Assembly (NCBI GenBank): GCA_934307185.1
Contig: CAKRCJ010000132.1
Span: 1-6,360, forward strand
Length of the DNA stretch: 6,360 nucleotides
Source: an uncultured Roseburia sp.
GTDB taxonomy: Bacteria > Bacillota > Clostridia > Lachnospirales > Lachnospiraceae
Reading direction: 5' to 3'
This document shows positions 4,775 to 6,360 of the stretch, piece after piece. The notes beneath the pieces were generated by a model that was not told the DNA's origin, searched no databases, and was given only the letters and a program-made list of their open reading frames with translations. Each line of letters begins with the position of its first letter. Position 1 is the first letter of the stretch. The translations under genes were made by a program, and so were the position numbers.

Positions 4775-6127
4775 ATGGTATTTAGCAGTTTTGAATTTTT
4801 ATTTCGGTTTTTGCCGGTTTTTCTGATTATATATTTTATAACACCGCAGAAATGGCGTAATCTGGTGCTTTTTTCGGGAAGCATTCTTTTCTATACATAT
4901 GGAGAAGCAGAATATGTCATATTGCTGATTGCTTCGGTTACGATCAATTACTTTATTGGAAGAATTATGTATCCAGATTCCTACAGCGGACGGGGCAACA
5001 GACAGGCATTTCTTTTGGCACTGGCACTTGGGTACGATTTTGGAATGCTTTTTTTCTTTAAATACAGTGGACTGACGGAGGAGCTGCCGCTTGGAATTAG
5101 TTTTTATACATTCCAGATTGCAGCGTATGTCATTGATGTGTACCGGGGAAAAATTCCGGCGGAGAAATCTTACATTAATTTAGGAACGTATCTTACGATG
5201 TTTCCACAGCTTATTGCAGGACCAATCGTAAATTATACCGAGGTGAGCAGCAGCTTAAAACGCAGGACAGTAACGGTGGATGATTTTGAGCAGGGAATGC
5301 GTACACTTATCATAGGACTTGCTTCAAAGGTTATATTGGCAGACCGGATTGGTACTTTGTGGAACAGTGTACAGACCATCGGCTTTAACAGTATTTCCAC
5401 ACAGCTTGCATGGATTGGTGCGGCTGCATATTCGATGGAGCTTTATTTTGATTTTGCGGGATATTCGATGATGGCGCTTGGACTTGGAAAAATGCTTGGC
5501 TTTAAGATACCGGTAAACTTCAGGTTTCCATATATTTCAAAGTCAGTCACAGAATTCTGGCGCAGGTGGCACATTACATTAGGACGGTGGTTCCGTGATT
5601 ATGTGTATATTCCATTAGGCGGAAACCGTAAGGGAAAGGCAAGGACACTTTGTAATCTGTTTATTGTATGGGCGTTGACGGCACTCTGGCATGGAGCCGG
5701 CTATAACTTTTTAATATGGGGAGCGATGCTTTTAGGACTCTTATTTTTGGAAAAATTATTCCTTCTCCCATATTTAGAAAAAAGTAAAGTGTTAAGCCAT
5801 GTTTATCTTCTGGTTGTAGTGCCTGCTACGTGGATGGCGTTTACAATTACAGATGTAAATCAGCTTGGAATATATCTGTTACGGATGTTTCCATTTATAA
5901 AAATACATACAGGCACGATTAATTCACTGGATTATATTAAATATTTGAAAGACTATGCAGGACTTTTGTGTATGGGAGTGCTCTTTGCAACACCACTTCC
6001 GGCAATTCTTTACGGAAATGTGAAAAGAAAGACATTTAAGACACTTATTGTTGCCGTTATATTGGTTTTATCCATATACTATCTTGCAGTTTCTTCCAAT
6101 AATCCATTTTTATACTTTAATTTCTAG
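4775..6127 (+). CDS. MBOAT family membrane O-acyltransferase (AlgI/DltB-like)
   Basis: A 450-residue polytopic membrane protein with roughly ten or more hydrophobic segments. The AlgI/DltB branch of the MBOAT family moves acyl groups, often acetyl, across the membrane onto surface polysaccharides or teichoic acids; the acceptor here is unknown. Supporting motifs: the N terminus MVFSSFEFLFRFLPVF typical of this branch, PLGISFYTFQIAAYVIDVYRG (105-125, positions only as a guide), FPQLIAGPI (143-151), YFDFAGYSMMALGLG (224-238), FWRRWHITLGRWFRDY (261-276) with H266, and ALWHGAGYNFLIWG (303-316) with H306, the invariant family histidine. The C terminus NPFLYFNF is also typical. The stretch between FFFKY (93-97) and LPLGISF is unusually short. 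The ATG at 4775 is preceded by a weak GAGAGAAG (4758-4765), but the N terminus fits the family. It is cotranscribed with the next gene, whose ATG is 12 nt after this stop. Confidence 0.93.
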   Translation: MVFSSFEFLFRFLPVFLIIYFITPQKWRNLVLFSGSILFYTYGEAEYVILLIASVTINYFIGRIMYPDSYSGRGNRQAFLLALALGYDFGMLFFFKYSGLTEELPLGISFYTFQIAAYVIDVYRGKIPAEKSYINLGTYLTMFPQLIAGPIVNYTEVSSSLKRRTVTVDDFEQGMRTLIIGLASKVILADRIGTLWNSVQTIGFNSISTQLAWIGAAAYSMELYFDFAGYSMMALGLGKMLGFKIPVNFRFPYISKSVTEFWRRWHITLGRWFRDYVYIPLGGNRKGKARTLCNLFIVWALTALWHGAGYNFLIWGAMLLGLLFLEKLFLLPYLEKSKVLSHVYLLVVVPATWMAFTITDVNQLGIYLLRMFPFIKIHTGTINSLDYIKYLKDYAGLLCMGVLFATPLPAILYGNVKRKTFKTLIVAVILVLSIYYLAVSSNNPFLYFNF

Positions 6128-6139
6128 GAAGGAGCAGAA

Positions 6140-6360
6140 ATGAAAAAAATCAGATATTGCAAAATTACCATTCTGATTTTGGCAGGCTGGATTGTTTTAT
6201 CCACCGTTGGTTTTCTGGGAAAAGATACCATTTATAAGCGTTATACGATAGATGTGAAAACGACACCATATTTTGTTTTAGTTTTTGAAGGTGCGCACGA
6301 TGGCATTTTCCCGTGGAGCAGCGAAAAGGACTCCCTGTGGGAAAAATGGGAGAATAAGAC
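6140..6360 (+). CDS. N-terminal part of a membrane-anchored protein of unknown function, MBOAT-linked
   Basis: The frame from the ATG at 6140 is open to the window edge (73 complete codons, no stop). GGAAGGAG (6127-6134), overlapping the MBOAT stop codon, lies 5 nt before the ATG and makes this a confident start. The protein begins with a short basic end (MKKIRYCK) and one hydrophobic segment at about residues 9-26 (TILILAGWIVLSTVGFLG region). It then continues into a polar part, presumably outside the cytoplasm, with KRYTIDVKTTPYFVLVF and later an aromatic, charged stretch ending WEKWENKT. This suggests a single-pass anchor or uncleaved signal with the bulk of the protein exported. I do not recognise the family. 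In AlgI/DltB-type loci the neighbouring gene often encodes an exported partner (DltD, AlgJ/AlgX, SGNH-type), so a partner role is a reasonable inference; no SGNH motif is visible in the part seen. Confidence 0.82.
   Translation, partial: MKKIRYCKITILILAGWIVLSTVGFLGKDTIYKRYTIDVKTTPYFVLVFEGAHDGIFPWSSEKDSLWEKWENK

Noticed and set aside
4681..4884. Minus-strand open frame of 67 codons before the MBOAT gene
   Set aside because: It overlaps the confident MBOAT start on the opposite strand, lacks a convincing ribosome binding site, and its composition is that of low-complexity AT-rich DNA.

Overview
The window looks like chromosomal DNA of a Gram-positive, low-GC anaerobe of the Clostridia, most likely a Lachnospiraceae member. 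This rests on AT-rich intergenic DNA, strong AAGGAGG-type ribosome binding sites, a DUF5721-like protein (a family I associate with Lachnospiraceae) and the character of the other genes. The placement is inferred from remembered family features, not from a search. I see no transposase, integrase, tRNA, rRNA, CRISPR array, toxin-antitoxin pair or phage gene. The region reads as ordinary core genome.

Layout. On the minus strand at the left edge are the first 15 codons of a cold-shock protein (1-46), preceded in that strand's order by a DUF5721-like hypothetical gene (139-642). A divergent intergenic region of about 250 bp (643-890) holds candidate back-to-back promoters whose -35 boxes overlap. 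On its plus-strand side it also holds a leader with two exact 23-bp copies of a hairpin plus Shine-Dalgarno unit. The plus strand then carries an M18 aminopeptidase (891-2171), a DegV-family fatty-acid-binding protein (2370-3209), and folC (3215-4564) only 5 nt after the DegV stop. After folC come an inverted repeat, a promoter-like sequence and an intrinsic terminator that overlap or abut one another. Next is an MBOAT-family membrane O-acyltransferase (4775-6127), and 12 nt later the start of a membrane-anchored protein that runs off the right edge (6140-6360).

How the genes fit together. DegV and folC look like one transcription unit, with folC probably translationally coupled because it has no clear ribosome binding site. 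The MBOAT gene and the truncated gene look like a second unit. By analogy with AlgI/DltB systems it probably acylates a cell-surface polymer, with the second protein as a possible extracytoplasmic partner. The aminopeptidase has its own promoter and appears monocistronic.

I found no convincing new multi-gene system. The most interesting signals are small: the duplicated hairpin/SD leader before the aminopeptidase, the perfect 17-nt dyad between the putative -35 and -10 of the DegV operon, a DegV subtype lacking the usual C-terminal histidine, the terminator/promoter overlap before the MBOAT gene, and the unrecognised MBOAT-linked protein.
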